Of a stretch of DNA of 64,000 nucleotides, positions 22,091-34,483 are shown one piece after another (the first letter of the stretch is position 1; every line of letters starts with the position of its first letter). Location: positions 114,458,183 through 114,522,182 of the forward strand of contig OY998180.1 of assembly GCA_963921935.1 (NCBI GenBank), written 5' to 3'. Source of the stretch: Galeruca laticollis. Taxonomy: Eukaryota; Arthropoda; Insecta; Coleoptera; Chrysomelidae. Both the position numbers and the translations under genes were made by a program. The notes beneath the pieces were generated by a model that was not told the origin of the DNA, searched no databases, and saw only the letters and a list, made by a program, of their open reading frames with translations.

Positions 22091-22149
22091 ATTTTTGTTT
22101 TGTTATTATATTATATTTCTTTAAAAATATTGACATTGGTTTTATTTTC

Positions 22150-22860
22150 AGGGTTGGTACAACATCCAGGAACTGGGAAATATCTCGAGAAATACACATT
22201 CTGACTAAAATGACTAAAATTGGAAAAAGGCATTTTCAAAAGTTATCCAACGACATCAACTTCTTTTCCCCTTTCACTTCCCCTGGGAGTGAGCGGGGGC
22301 AAATCTTGAATCTTCCCTCAATCTTTATAGCAGATTTTATAGAAAAAAAATACATTCATCTGCCTTAATCGACTCCCCTTTCCCTTGGGGAAGGGGGAAT
22401 CAAATTTAAAACTTGATTTAAGCCCATTTTTTTGGAAGTATCGGTTGCTATGGTACAAAATACGCAGATTTTGTCCCTAATTTTAAAATATTAGATATAA
22501 TAAATTTTGCATCGGTTATTGTACAGCATACTGTTTTTAACGAATATATTGTATCTTAGAAACTGAGAATGCCTCAAAATAGACCTAATCAAGTTTTCCA
22601 ATTTATTTCTCTTCTCTAGGTGTATAGAAAAGTGATTATGGCACATTATCTCACTGTAATTTTTTCTGGAGAATCTAATCTAAATCAATACAAATAGGGT
22701 CTCTATTTATGAATTCAAACTTGCCCCTTGCCCCACTCACAGGAGATAGAGGAGGTGGGTCGAGTTTTGAGTCATTGGATAGCTTTTGAAAAATAATTGA
22801 TCGATCAGTTTTCGTTTCGGTGTCTGTTTCTCGTGATATTTCACATTTTCAAGACTTAGT
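22150..22860. mobile_element. Foldback/MITE-like element with imperfect ~220-bp inverted arms
   Basis: The left arm (about 22165-22370: ATATCTCGAGAAA... TTTTCAAAAGTTATCCAA) is matched in reverse by the right arm (about 22640-22850). Each arm carries a C/G-rich block (CCCCTTTC... and CCCCTTGCCCC). No transposase inside. Duplicated at about 28615-29325. Confidence 0.6.
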
Positions 22861-23399
22861 ACTAACCCTCTATGATCTTCATTTGTACAATAAATAAGTA
22901 ACGTTTTGAACTTATCGTATTTTTGAAACGTTTATAGAACATTTCAGGGTAGAAAGTTGAATTATAGTATTATAGAAACATGTAAACATCGTTGATTCAA
23001 TTGAGAATATCAATATTATAATATTATCTGGATACTGGAATTCTTCGTTCAATTTCGGTGTTATTCTAGTATCTATTAGGGTCTCTACAAATCGAACGTA
23101 ACGTTAAAAACATATTCCTGCATCGTTGAACTGAAGTAGAATTTCAATGGATAAATAACGTTGAAATACCGTGAATAGAGAGAGTTACGTTGAAACCAAA
23201 CCACAACGTTATATCTCAGTAGAGTTTACATTATAATAACTATGTTTGCAACCAGGAAGTAACCTTGACTCAACGTAATAAAGTAACGTTACCGTAAAAC
23301 CAGAATGAAACGTATTGCCTTACGACATTTTGCCGTTTTTTCAACGATGAACGCTGGTGACGTTACTTGACAATTCAACGTTTTTTCACGTATCTGTGT

Positions 23400-23595
23400 T
23401 TATTGGGAACATTCCTGTACAGCTGTGTAATTCTTATCTAGCATCAGCAAATATGAATAGATTTCACTGAGATGAATAAGACCAGTTTTTTTATTCATAC
23501 AATTATCGGATTGAAATATGAATGCCATTTCCAAGAATGTACGCTTAGATAACTTTTTTTCTTTAGCCAATACTCTAACTACCTCGTAGTCCATG
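23400..23595 (-). pseudogene. Penelope-like GIY-YIG endonuclease C-terminal fragment (unit 1)
   Basis: Reads MDYEVVRVLAKEKKLSKRTF then LEMAFIFQSDNCMNKKTG and LSEIYSYLL. This matches the end of Penelope endonucleases (H-N-x-D-x, a KR-x(4)-E motif, then the Asn-rich turn before Leu-x-x-x-Tyr). The 5' side is cut by the duplication join with Pao gag. Confidence 0.65.
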
Positions 23596-24559
23596 TAAGA
23601 AAGGCAGAATTTTGCGGTTTTGCAGTTTCTATGAATGCAGATTTGTTACTTGAAGAAATACTTTTCTTTGGGGCGTGTACCAATACCACCGAGTCATATG
23701 CATCACACTGTTTCTCAAGAAACTTATACAAATCATGGTATTTTGGAATATCTGAGGATGGACAGGGATTTTCTTGTTCGAAACGATGAAGCGTTTCAGA
23801 GTCAATTTTTTTGCTTAACATGTGGAAAAGTATAAAATCCCAATCGTTCACCGGCAATCCCAAATTTTTAAGAGCTTCTAAATTATCGAAAAATAGTGCC
23901 AACACTTGCCTCAGCGCTTTTGGAGATTCTAAATTTATTTTCTGAGTATTATAAATTTGTTCCCAGTAGAACGTAGCTAATGCATGAATATTTTGGAAGT
24001 GTTTTACTAATTTTTTGTATGCTACCTCATAATTGTCTTCCGTAAGATTGATATTTTTAACGAGAATGAGAGCTTCACCAGAGAGTGATGAAATTAAATA
24101 TATAAATTTTTCGACGCTAGACAGAGATGTATTGTTATGAATAAGAGATTTATATAAATCAAAGAAGGTAGGCCACAATTTCATGTCTCCAGAAAATACT
24201 GGAATATTGAGTTTAGATAACTTGACTGTGGAAGTTTGGTTCTTGTTATCAGGAGTAGAAGCAGTATCAAATAATTCAGAATGAATCGTTAATATATTAT
24301 AATATTGGTCATCCACTTGTTGACGAAGAAGTGTTTCCGTACCTACGTCGTCGTCTTCACTTGCAGACAACATTGTAATAATAGCAGTGTGTTGAATATT
24401 GAATTCACTGTAAAAAGACTTTAATTCTGATGATCGAGCTTTGAAATGACTATGGACACCTTTGTCAATTTTAGCTTGTTCTGCCAGATTATGAAGAATT
24501 GAAATTCTATCCACCGCAGATTCCCTCAGTGTTTTTGCTTGACGCAACCTAGCAGCCAT
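23596..24559 (-). pseudogene. Truncated BEL/Pao gag (duplicate)
   Basis: ATG at 24559. The first 323 codons read the same as those of the gag at 17121-18084, then the frame is cut by the duplication breakpoint and runs a few codons out of context to a stop at 23579. It lacks the zinc knuckles and all enzymatic domains. A truncated gag of this kind could act as a dominant interfering capsid protein if expressed, but nothing here shows expression. Confidence 0.9.
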
Positions 24560-25329
24560 TTTTTTATTTATTTGTGAAGGAGAATGAATGCAAAGCTAAG
24601 TGAACAATTAAACAAAAGAAGAAAAATTGCTCTATTTCTGATAAAAAATCTCAAAGTAACCTTTTTAGAAATGTTTATTCTTACTGATAACGATATATGT
24701 ATTGGAAGAGTTCAAATTAAATCACAAAAATAATTCTTGAATAGAAATTCAACTAAAATTTTGGTGAAATAATCTTTTTTGTATTCAATCAACTATTTAT
24801 TACATCGAGAGTTAAACGTCAGTTAATAAAACTAGAACGTTAAAGGAGGAGTTGAATTATCAAGAGATGTTTTAATAAATAAAACAAATAATATTGGCAT
24901 GAAATATCCACTATAAACGAGAAATATGTTAGTCACATTAAAGAGCGCAACGTTATTTCAATACGTATACTAATACACAATTAACAATATCTCTTTTTAT
25001 TTTTAAATATTATTAAATTAAATAAGTGTGAGACAAACTGTATACAGTGTTACCGTTGTTCAGAATAAATAAAGATTGCCTTTAAGTTCCAAACTAATCG
25101 ATAAATTTACTGTAATTAGCAAAAAGTTAATTGTTTCAGAGCAAAAAATTAAGAGTGCCAATGCCAATTGACCTTCAGTATTAATAAATTTACGTGTTTA
25201 AATTACGAAAATTATTATTTATTTTAAAATGGTAGAAATATTAATATTTTAACTTATGAAATTTGAAATGAGAAAAGCATTAAATCCGCCGAAGTGGCCA
25301 AAAAAGATGTTGAATTTGGGTAGAAAAGT

Positions 25330-25675
25330 TGACCGATTGGGAATTAATAGTCAAAGGATTACTTCTTACCTTTTTTCTCCTGACTTCTTCCAAAAGGTTG
25401 CAACCTTCCCCTTCTAATAAAATGGACTGTATCTTGTTGTTTTAGGGTTGGTATCGGGAAATACTGACGATCGGCACTCGCGCACAATAGAGATATGTAT
25501 TCTCTTCGAACCCGTATATCGAAGTGTCAGATAGTAGTTAACTATTTTAGCCTGATTCGAAGATCAGTGTTGTATACAGTGTGTCCTCGAATAAGGCAAG
25601 ATAATAACCATTTGACGTTATTTAATTATGAACATCGGTCAATTTAGAAGCATTGAAAACTTATATTAAAAAAGA

Positions 25676-25719
<44 letters not shown>

Positions 25720-25742
25720 AAGTATATCCTAAAAACTAAACA
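25330..25742 (-). repeat. Third copy of the BEL/Pao LTR (from the duplication)
   Basis: Duplicate of 18855-19277 with a shorter TA tract. Confidence 0.88.
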
Positions 25743-25884
25743 AAGACAAATATCAGATTATGATGCTGATGACTAACAACCTCACTAATCCAAAATGAGC
25801 GAATCTGTTATTTAATAACAGATTCTAAACAGAATCAAATGAACTCGATAAACACACACACGTGTAATATACGTTTATATGTTT

Positions 25885-26755
25885 TATTCAACGTTGTTGA
25901 CTACCTCTATTCACTACCATTATGAAACGTGACCTCATCGTGCTTTCTCAACGTATATTAAATCAGAAGTAAGAATCAATACATAAACGTTGAATATATC
26001 ACTACTCAATAACTCGAGGCTTTGAACGACTTATATTCTACGTTTAAATAACTCTTCTTTTCTGCGTTCATTAAACTTCACTAAAATTGTTATTTTGATT
26101 CGTTGAATGAAGAACTTAATAGCAACTAAATCATTTACTTCACATTGAGACAACGTTCCTTATTACTTATTATTCAACGTTGTTGACTGCCATCCACTAC
26201 TATCATGAAACGTATTCTCATCGTGCTTTCTCAAAGTATATTCAATTAGGAGAGAAAAACATCACATAAACGTTGAATATAACGCTACTCAGTAACTCGA
26301 AGCTTTGTGCAACCAATATTCTACGTTTCTATATCCCTTTTTATCTACGTTTTTTAAACTTTATGAAAATTACGTTATTAATCCGTTGAATAGAGAACTA
26401 GATAACAACTACATTATTCATGTAACCTTGAGACAACGTTTCTGACTGCATTTTATTCAAAGTTGTGGACTATCTCTCTTCACTACCATTCTGAAACGTG
26501 TCCTCATCATAATTTCTCAATTAATAGGTATTCAATCACAAGTTACATAAACGTTGAATATACCTTCACAATAACTCGAAACTTTGAGCAACCTATTCTA
26601 CGTTTGAATAACTCATTTTTTCTAAGGTCATTAAATTTTATGAGAATTACGTTTTTGGTCCGTTGAATAAAGAAGTTAATAACAACTACATCATTCACGT
26701 TATCTTATGACCACGTCTTATATCGCTTATGATTCAACGTTAATTCAACTGATAG
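25885..26755. repeat. AACGTT-rich tandem repeat (unit 2 copy)
   Basis: Duplicate of 19420-20290, shifted by 6465 bp. Confidence 0.75.
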
Positions 26756-27246
26756 AAGTGTATTGGAGAGGTAGGTACGTTGAAAATCGATTGCTTTAGC
26801 AACTTGACTTCTGCAGTGATAGGTAGTTATCATCGGACTTTTTCAACTTTAATTCAATTGAATACATACGAGTACATCGTGCCGAATAAATTGAATGCGA
26901 AATTTTTCATAATATGGGATTCGTGTTCTACGTTTTAGCACACAATGGAAACAATCCACTGAAAATGTGAAAAAGCCTTATCAACATTATATTCGGTAAG
27001 GTTGTGATGGGTTATATATCTTCAACATTATATTCATCCAGATCAAAGCAACGTGCAGACCACCCCCCTTCAACGTTTTCTCATAGTGGTGTACCAACGT
27101 TGATTCAATTATAAAAATATTAGTTTCTTTATACGTTGATACATAATTTTAAAAATTCATGTTTCAATTGGTTTTTTACTCGATAAATGGAAGTAATAGG
27201 TATGCCATGTAATTATTAATCAACCTTGGTAAATCCAACTTCTTCG

Positions 27247-27588
27247 TCACATGTAAAGATAATTTACTTCCATGAAAATTGAATATGTTGAATACATATG
27301 GAACGTTTTCGCAAGTGTATTTCGTTGCATCGAACATAATGATTTTAAAAAATCTACAATAATTAATATTTTATATTTATTCTTCATTTTATTGTCCTCA
27401 TTGGTTGAGTATTTATCGTTAAACATATGGGGCCTATGATTATAACTATACAGCGTACCTGTATCAATCATTAATGGAGTGACTTTATAGATATTCTTAA
27501 TATATTCATAATTTACCACTCCTTGGCAACATGCACGGTCAGTATAGTGGGAGAATCTCGTTGAACAATCACTCGCTATAGTCGCCAT
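27247..27588 (-). CDS. Unrecognised 113-codon ORF (unit 2 copy)
   Basis: Identical to 20782-21123; see there. No independent evidence of coding. Confidence 0.2.
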   Translation of the reverse strand: MATIASDCSTRFSHYTDRACCQGVVNYEYIKNIYKVTPLMIDTGTLYSYNHRPHMFNDKYSTNEDNKMKNKYKILIIVDFLKSLCSMQRNTLAKTFHMYSTYSIFMEVNYLYM

Positions 27589-28142
27589 TTTGCATTTGTC
27601 GAAGCTTGTGTGTGCACGTGCTTGTTCGAGTGATTATAATTTGGTAAGTACCTTGTAAAGATTTTCTATATAAATGAATTCGGTATTGCACAAACTGAAA
27701 ATATTTCCTTGTTGAAACTCTTAATCATTCTCAATTTACTGGTAGGTAAGTGTTAATCTGTAGTATTTAGTACAGTTGACATCAATAACCTTAAAGGGGT
27801 TGTAAGGTATAAACGCTTTTTACAGTGTACACAGTCCGTCATCGGTAGGTAGGTACTCTCACACAATACTATGTTTCACAGTCATAATTTCCAGTCGTAT
27901 AATGCCTATCCAATTTTAATAGGTTGATATAATCAATCACGTTGAAAATGGGTAGATGACAAACGTTGAAAACTGCTACAAATATAGTAGAAAATATGAT
28001 TAAGTGAAATAGAGGCTGATTTATGAAGATCGAGCATTAGAAGTTTTCCAACTAAGTAGTTTGAATAAAAACTTTTTTCATTCATTTTATACATAGAAAA
28101 TTAAACTTGTTTTTTATATTCTGTATCAATTAATTTTTGCAG

Positions 28143-28267
28143 TTGCTGTAAAAAAAGAATTTGGAGCTGCAACGGACATACAGATAGCCGATGCCACTAA
28201 AGATTTGCAAAAGTTTGCAAAAAAGAGGACGAATGATGCCAACAAATCTAAAAGAAGAAATCCTTGA
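28143..28267 (+). CDS. Possible orphan terminal exon (unit 2 copy)
   Basis: Identical to 21678-21802, with the same acceptor and stop. Confidence 0.3.
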
Positions 28268-28555
28268 ATGGAACATTCATATTTATTCAATTTTCAACAA
28301 ATGATTTTTAAGTTTAAAGGAATATTAGTTTAGTTTATTTTTAAATTTTTTTATTATTTTTATATTTTGAATGGAACATTCATATTTATTCAATTTTCAA
28401 CAAATGATTTTTAAGTTTAAAGGAATATTAGTTTAGTTTATTTTTATTATTTTTAAGTTTTGAATGGAACATTCATATTCATTCAATTTTCAACAAATTA
28501 TTTTTTAAGTTTATAGGAATATTAGTTTAGTTTATTTATGTGAATGTTTCATATT
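28266..28555. repeat. Triple AT-rich tandem repeat (unit 2 copy)
   Basis: Duplicate of 21801-22090. Confidence 0.8.
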
Positions 28556-28614
28556 ATTTTTGTTTTGTTATTATATTATATTTCTTTAAAAATATTGACA
28601 TTGGTTTTATTTTC

Positions 28615-29325
28615 AGGGTTGGTACAACATCCAGGAACTGGGAAATATCTCGAGAAATACACATTCTGACTAAAATGACTAAAATTGGAAAAAGGCAATC
28701 TCAAAAGTTATCCAACGACATCAACTTCTTTTCCCCTTTCACTTCCCCTGGGAGTGAGCGGGGGCAAATCTTGAATCTTCCCTCAATCTTTATAGCAGAT
28801 TTTATAGAAAAAAAATACATTCATCTGCCTTAATCGACTCCCCTTTCCCTTGGGGAAGGGGGAATCAAATTTAAAACTTGATTTAAGCCCATTTTTTTGG
28901 AAGTATCGGTTGCTATGGTACAAAATACGCAGATTTTGTCCCTAATTTTAAAATATTAGATATAATAAATTTTGCATCGGTTATTGTACAGCATACTGTT
29001 TTTAACGAATATATTGTATCTTAGAAACTGAGAATGCCTCAAAATAGACCTAATCAAGTTTTCCAATTTATTTCTCTTCTCTAGGTGTATAGAAAAGTGA
29101 TTATGGCACATTATCTCACTGTAATTTTTTCTGGAGAATCTAATCTAAATCAATACAAATAGGGTCTCTATTTATGAATTCAAACTTGCCCCTTGCCCCA
29201 CTCCCAGGAGATAGAGGAGGTGGGTCGAGTTTTGAGTCATTGGATAGCTTTTGAAAAATAATTGATCGATCAGTTTTCGTTTCGGTGTCTGTTTCTCGTG
29301 ATATTTCACATTTTCAAGACTTAGT
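28615..29325. mobile_element. Foldback/MITE-like element (unit 2 copy)
   Basis: Duplicate of 22150-22860, with two or three substitutions (for example GGCATTTTC versus GGCAATCTC). Confidence 0.55.
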
Positions 29326-29864
29326 ACTAACCCTCTATGATCTTCATTTGTACAATAAATAAGTAACGTTTTGAACTTATCGTATTTTTGAAACGTTTAT
29401 AGAACATTTCAGGGTAGAAAGTTGAATTATAGTATTATAGAAACATGTAAACATCGTTGATTCAATTGAGAATATCAATATTATAATATTATCTGGATAC
29501 TGGAATTCTTCGTTCAATTTCGGTGTTATTCTAGTATCTATTAGGGTCTCTACAAATCGAACGTAACGTTAAAAACATATTCCTGCATCGTTGAACTGAA
29601 GTAGAATTTCAATGGATAAATAACGTTGAAATACCGTGAATAGAGAGAGTTACGTTGAAACCAAACCACAACGTTATATCTCAGTAGAGTTTACATTATA
29701 ATAACTATGTTTGCAACCAGGAAGTAACCTTGACTCAACGTAATAAAGTAACGTTACCGTAAAACCAGAATGAAACGTATTGCCTTACGACATTTTGCCG
29801 TTTTTTCAACGATGAACGCTGGTGACGTTACTTGACAATTCAACGTTTTTTCACGTATCTGTGT

Positions 29865-30080
29865 TTATTGGGAACATTCCTGTACAGCTGTGTAATTCTT
29901 ATCTAGCATCAGCAAATATGAATAGATTTCACTGAGATGAATAAGACCAGTTTTTTTATTCATACAATTATCGGATTGAAATATGAATGCCATTTCCAAG
30001 AATGTACGCTTAGATAACTTTTTTTCTTTAGCCAATACTCTAACTACCTCGTAGTCCATGTTATGACCTTCCCTGAAAAT
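29865..30080 (-). pseudogene. Penelope-like GIY-YIG endonuclease C-terminal fragment (unit 2)
   Basis: Same fragment as 23400-23595. Here the frame continues upstream across the duplication edge as IFREGHNMDYEVV, supplying the expected GHNxD motif. This suggests 30060/30061 is the original, uninterrupted sequence. Beyond about 30100 it merges with a plus-strand LINE fragment. Confidence 0.6.
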
Positions 30081-30540
30081 ATGTGCACCCTGTTTAAGAC
30101 AAGCGAAGACCAGACCCTACCAGAAACTCCAGATATAGCAACCGCAAATGTAATCGTCACAACGGAGGAAATTATTAAAGCTTTGGAAAAACTAAAAAAC
30201 CGTAAATCTCCAGGACCGGACAGAATTCCAAACGGAATGCTGAAATAGGGTGGAAACACACTAACTGAACAACTAAGGATACTTGTACAGAAAATTATCT
30301 GGGGACATACAATACCAAATAGCTGGCGCACTAGCACAACGATCTTGATGTTTAAAAAGGGTGACAGAACTGTACCCGAGAACTACAGAGGAATAAACCT
30401 GCTCAGCACCGCTCTGAAACTGGCCACTAAAGTCATAACCATCAGAATCACCAATGAAATAAATCTAGCAGATGAACAACAAGGCTTCAGATCCGGACGA
30501 TCCTGTAACGATGCAGTTTTTGTCGTCAGGCAAGTTTCTA
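30063..30540 (+). pseudogene. LINE reverse transcriptase fragment (RTE-like)
   Basis: Encodes the finger/palm start of a non-LTR RT: LKNRKSPGPDRIPNGMLK, then TAG where the family has an aromatic residue, then PNSWRTSTTILMFKKGDRTV, ENYRGINLLSTALKLATKV and QQGFRSGRSCNDAVFVVRQ. The order and wording fit the RTE/BovB-type clade. The catalytic YxDD part is missing because the fragment stops near 30540, and the 5' end is lost at the duplication edge. A short dead fragment. Confidence 0.85.
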
Positions 30541-30589
30541 ATAATAATGTCTGTAATGTCTATAGTTGCAAAATAATTAAATAGTATAT

Positions 30590-31411
30590 TTTCAACTAAT
30601 TAATTTGGATATCCATTTTCTAAAAATAGTTGATATAGATTTTTTAGGTTCTTTTCATGAAAAATAGGATCTGATATTTTGGTTACTCTATTTTTCATTT
30701 ATTTGATCAAGTTAATTTTCATGGAATATGTATGGTAAGACCACTAGTTCATAAATCGTCCTGAGATAATTGGACTTTTCTGTACCAATCAATGGATAAT
30801 ATGTTATGATTACTTCTTATAAATTTCGTGTCTAAAAATGGTACACTTTGATAACTGACTTCTTTTTCCATTGTAATCTTCAAATATGGATGGATATGGA
30901 TTGAATCTAAAAAGAACTTCATATGAGTTAGTTCTTGGTAATGCTAAAATATTATTATCAACATATTTTTTCATAAAAATGATTTTAAATGGTAATAATG
31001 GTATAATTGTATGCAATAGATTACCCATTACATAACAAGCTGTACTGGGAGAAATTGTAGCTCCCATTGGACTAACAAAAGTTTGTTTATATACTTGATT
31101 ATTAAACGTAAAATAGGTATTTTCAAACAGTAACGTAATAATTTCTTGAAAATATTCTTAGATATTTGACAATGTTGACTGATTTCATTCCATTTTTCAT
31201 CAATTGCTCTTAAAGCAAATTCTAAATATACATTACTGAATAAAGAAACAATATCCTAACTGCAAATTACATGATTATCAGGTAATTGAAATTTGTTAAA
31301 TTGATTGAAAACTTCAAATGAGTCTTTAATGTAATATTCTGTATTTAAATTATATGCCTTTGTTAAAATAAAAGTGATATATGAACCTAATAAATTAGTT
31401 GGTGTAAATTG
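30590..31411 (-). pseudogene. Penelope-like RT fragment, degenerate
   Basis: Scattered Penelope RT blocks in order on the minus strand: KDSFEVFNQFNKFQLPDNHV, then FENTYFTFNNQVYKQ with SPMGATISPSTACYVMGNLL, KKYVDNNILAL (YVDN in place of YVDD), LSIDWYRK, and MKNRVTKISDPIFHEKNLKN with ENGYPN. Several stops and frameshifts lie between them. This is a different, older family than the pair at 3.1-8.4 kb. No GIY-YIG domain is left. The right edge passes into satellite sequence at about 31412. Confidence 0.8.
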
Positions 31412-32035
31412 GTGAAATTTCGGATTGTTAGCAGGATACAGCCTCTGGAGTGTATACAAGTGACCAATTTTATAATTGGATATTTTTCAAGATGTTTAAC
31501 AGATGTACCTTATCGATTTTCAGCTCACCAGAGCTACTACAACGGGTGCTATACTACCTGAAGTGCCACATTTTTTGTCCTTTTTGGAGAAAGTTCAGTT
31601 TGTTACCACGATATAGCCTCCAGAGTGTATACAAGTGACCAATTTTATGATTGAATACTGTTCAGGACGTCTTATAGATGAACCTATTTAAATTTAAGCT
31701 CTCCGGAGCTATAATAACGGGTGCTATGGTTCCTGAAGTGCCACATTTTTGGTCCTTGTTGGAGAAATTTCGGGGATACAGCCTCCGGAGTGTATACAAG
31801 TGACCCATTTCAGAATTGGATATTTTTCATGGTGTCTCACAGATGTACCTCATTGATTTTCAGCTGACTAGAGCGAGTACAGCCGGTCCTATAAATCCAT
31901 TTTTCGTTATTTTTGGAGAAATCTCGGTTTGTTAGCACGATACATCCCCCGAAGTGTATACAAGTGACAATTTTATGATAGAATATTGTTCAGGGCATTT
32001 CACAGATTCGGAACAGTTAGTTGTAATCTTTAAAA
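31412..32035 (+). repeat. Satellite array, about 170-bp unit (copy 1 of the composite repeat)
   Basis: Units start GATACAGCCTCCGGAGTGTA near 31436, 31610, 31775 and 31941 (periods 165-174). Each contains GATTTTCAGCTCACCAGAGC-like and GGAGAAATTTCGGTTTGTTA-like blocks. Ends with the right-arm text TCTTTAAAACCGTTT. The left arm is missing here. Confidence 0.85.
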
Positions 32036-32530
32036 CCGTTTGTTCTAATGTTGATTTATTGTTGCTTTCAAGAATGCAACTTATTATATAAAGGTTCCAT
32101 AAAAGCAAGTTTAGCTTTTCGTAACAAAATTGTTCGCGCTGCTTGTAAAAATGACATCGATTATAAACAAATTAATGATAATTCAGCTAGTAAATTCAAA
32201 TATTACTAACGAAACATTCATATTTTTATTTCTTAACTTCTATTAGGAAACCTTGATAAAATTGGAGCGCAAGAAAAATTCACTGCCTGTATACCATATA
32301 AATCACAATAAAATTTGTTTCGCATTAAAATTTTCCTTCTCTCATTCATATTCATTTTCTTTCGAAAGTTGCCGCTGTTTATGTATGTATGTTATCACCA
32401 ACAACTCTGGAATATAATTTTTTGTAAACAATTTAGCTTTTTACAAACATTTTAATAAAACATAGTTGATGTATTAATGCTGCTGCAATAGCAATAAAGT
32501 GACATGTAATTCACTTATAATATACATATA

Positions 32531-32588
<58 letters not shown>

Positions 32589-34483
32589 ATCTTCATAAAA
32601 AAATTTTTAACTATTATATCGCAAAATAAAATTTAAGAAATTTCCTAGCACATTTATTGAACACTGTTTCATAGTAGTCGCTATAGCACTTATACAATAT
32701 ATTAGATATAAAAAATGTGTTATAAATTGTGCCCATGTTTAGTTTATAGATATTTTAATAACATTTTTAAAACTGTCCGAGATTAACATTGTTTTGAAAT
32801 ATTTATCGCCATAACATTTTTACGTCTATTATAAAATAGCGAATTGATAGTTGGAATGTCCATCATTTTTGTTGTTGTGCTAAAAACTGGCATTCTTTGT
32901 ATGTCGCCCTATACTTTTCGATCTTATTATCTTGCTCAATTGCATTGCTACTTCTACAAATAAATTCCGTATCTCGTTATTCTTTCACATCAGCTCCCTT
33001 TATCTACTCCTAATATTCTCTTGAGAATTTTCCTTTCCCATATATCAAGTTTCTCTTACTGTTGGTCTTATTATTGGTTTGTACAGATGTAACTTTATCT
33101 TTCTGGAGATTTGCTTTATTATATTGTCCAATGTTCCTACCTGTTTTCATCATTTCGTAGTCTAGCTTCTAAATTCACCCCACCTTTCCGCCGTCGTCCT
33201 TGATAACCACACCAAGTAATGGATTTGTTCTAAATTCAATACTTTTTGTCATTTAAATTCTATTAGAAAATTCCTATTTGCTCCTTTCCTTTGTAGTGTT
33301 GTCCGATTTGTGTAATATCAAAAGACTTAATTCCCACTGCTTTCTGTATTGAGTGGTTCTCATTTCCATTATTAAATTTGTTTTATTCCCCGGATTCATA
33401 TTTGGAAAGGAGTGTCGTTAATTTTTAGAAACCCAGTGGACTCGAAAAAATGTGTTCACATGTTATTTATATTATTGATCCATTTATCCATGATTGGATA
33501 AGAGTTTCCTATTACACTCAATACATCTTGAGTCGAAGTTTCTATTCTAAAAAAAACTTCTAGTATCCATTTCTTTTTAATGAAATTCCAAATTGCCTTC
33601 CGTATCAGCTAATCTTGGAATAATGATTACATCCACTCTTCCAGAGATTGAGAGCCTTACTCAATTTGCAATTCAAATTTTATTTCCGACATTTAGTATG
33701 TATGGCAATTCATGAAAATGTTATGAGAAGTTACTTCTTTCAATATCAAACCAGCTAGAGGCTATCGGAAGATGAACCGGACTGGAAAAGTTCTCCGAAT
33801 AACAAGGAAAACATCGAATCTTTTTTTTCACGCTAATAACAAATCTACATTTCAAGAGTGTCTTCGATTAAGAATCTACGTTGTAATACAGACTTTCATT
33901 TCCCACGGGCTAGCTGTATCGAAATATTTGATTTCCCACGAATTTCTTGAGCTACATTATATTACCGAACTTTATGATGATATAGATGGTGAGTTCGGTA
34001 TGCGCTCTCTCTAGAATAGAGCGTGTCAAATGGTAGAACTTAGCACGTGATCAGAGAGCATATGGAGTGTTAATTTACCTAACGTGATTGTATTTGTAGG
34101 AAAATTAGCTTGAGAGCAGTGTTTGTGTCTACCTTTAAAAAACGCAGACTTCATTAATGGATTCAAATATCGTTGATAAATTGATAATTCAATCAAAGAT
34201 TGAAAAAGTTGTCTTGAATGTTCTTATTGAAACAACTAGAATCTTAATTATCAATTTAGGATCCATTTTAGGTAGAAAACAGAGACATTTGAAGATTTAC
34301 ACCACAGAATACGAATTGTGCAATCTGAGTTGAACAATTGTTCCTATAGACATTCAAATATCCTTTTAAATAAAAGCCTGATGATAACCAGTTGGTATTT
34401 AAGTAATGCAGATAGCTTAAGGTTCGTGCTGCATATTCGGATTCATATTGCATTATTTCACATTAATAGGTAATTCAGTATAA
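32036..34483. other. AT-rich DNA without recognisable genes
   Basis: Contains a (TA)n run at about 32528-32580. Short frames at 33772-34014 and 34268-34453 have no recognisable features. A frame near 32085-32208 (AFRNKIVRAACKNDIDYKQI) looks protein-like but I cannot place it. Confidence 0.5.

Larger units (their letters stand above)
17121..23595. repeat. Tandem segmental duplication, unit 1 (about 6.47 kb)
   Basis: Near-identical to 23596-30060, head to tail. It spans the gag 5' part, the 5' LTR and 4.3 kb of flank. By eye I found only a handful of substitutions (for example at 18171, 20450, 22230, 22735) and a 10-bp difference in the (TA)n of the LTR. Edges show only 1-2 bp of shared sequence. 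Confidence 0.93.
23596..30060. repeat. Tandem segmental duplication, unit 2
   Basis: The second copy. The join GTAGTCCATG|TAAGAAAGGC at 23595/23596 fuses the end of unit 1 to the middle of Pao gag. The right edge is followed by different DNA (TTATGACC). Confidence 0.93.

Noticed and set aside
33772..34453. Two 60-80 codon ORFs as host genes
   Set aside because: No domain, no splice context and composition equal to the surrounding AT-rich DNA.
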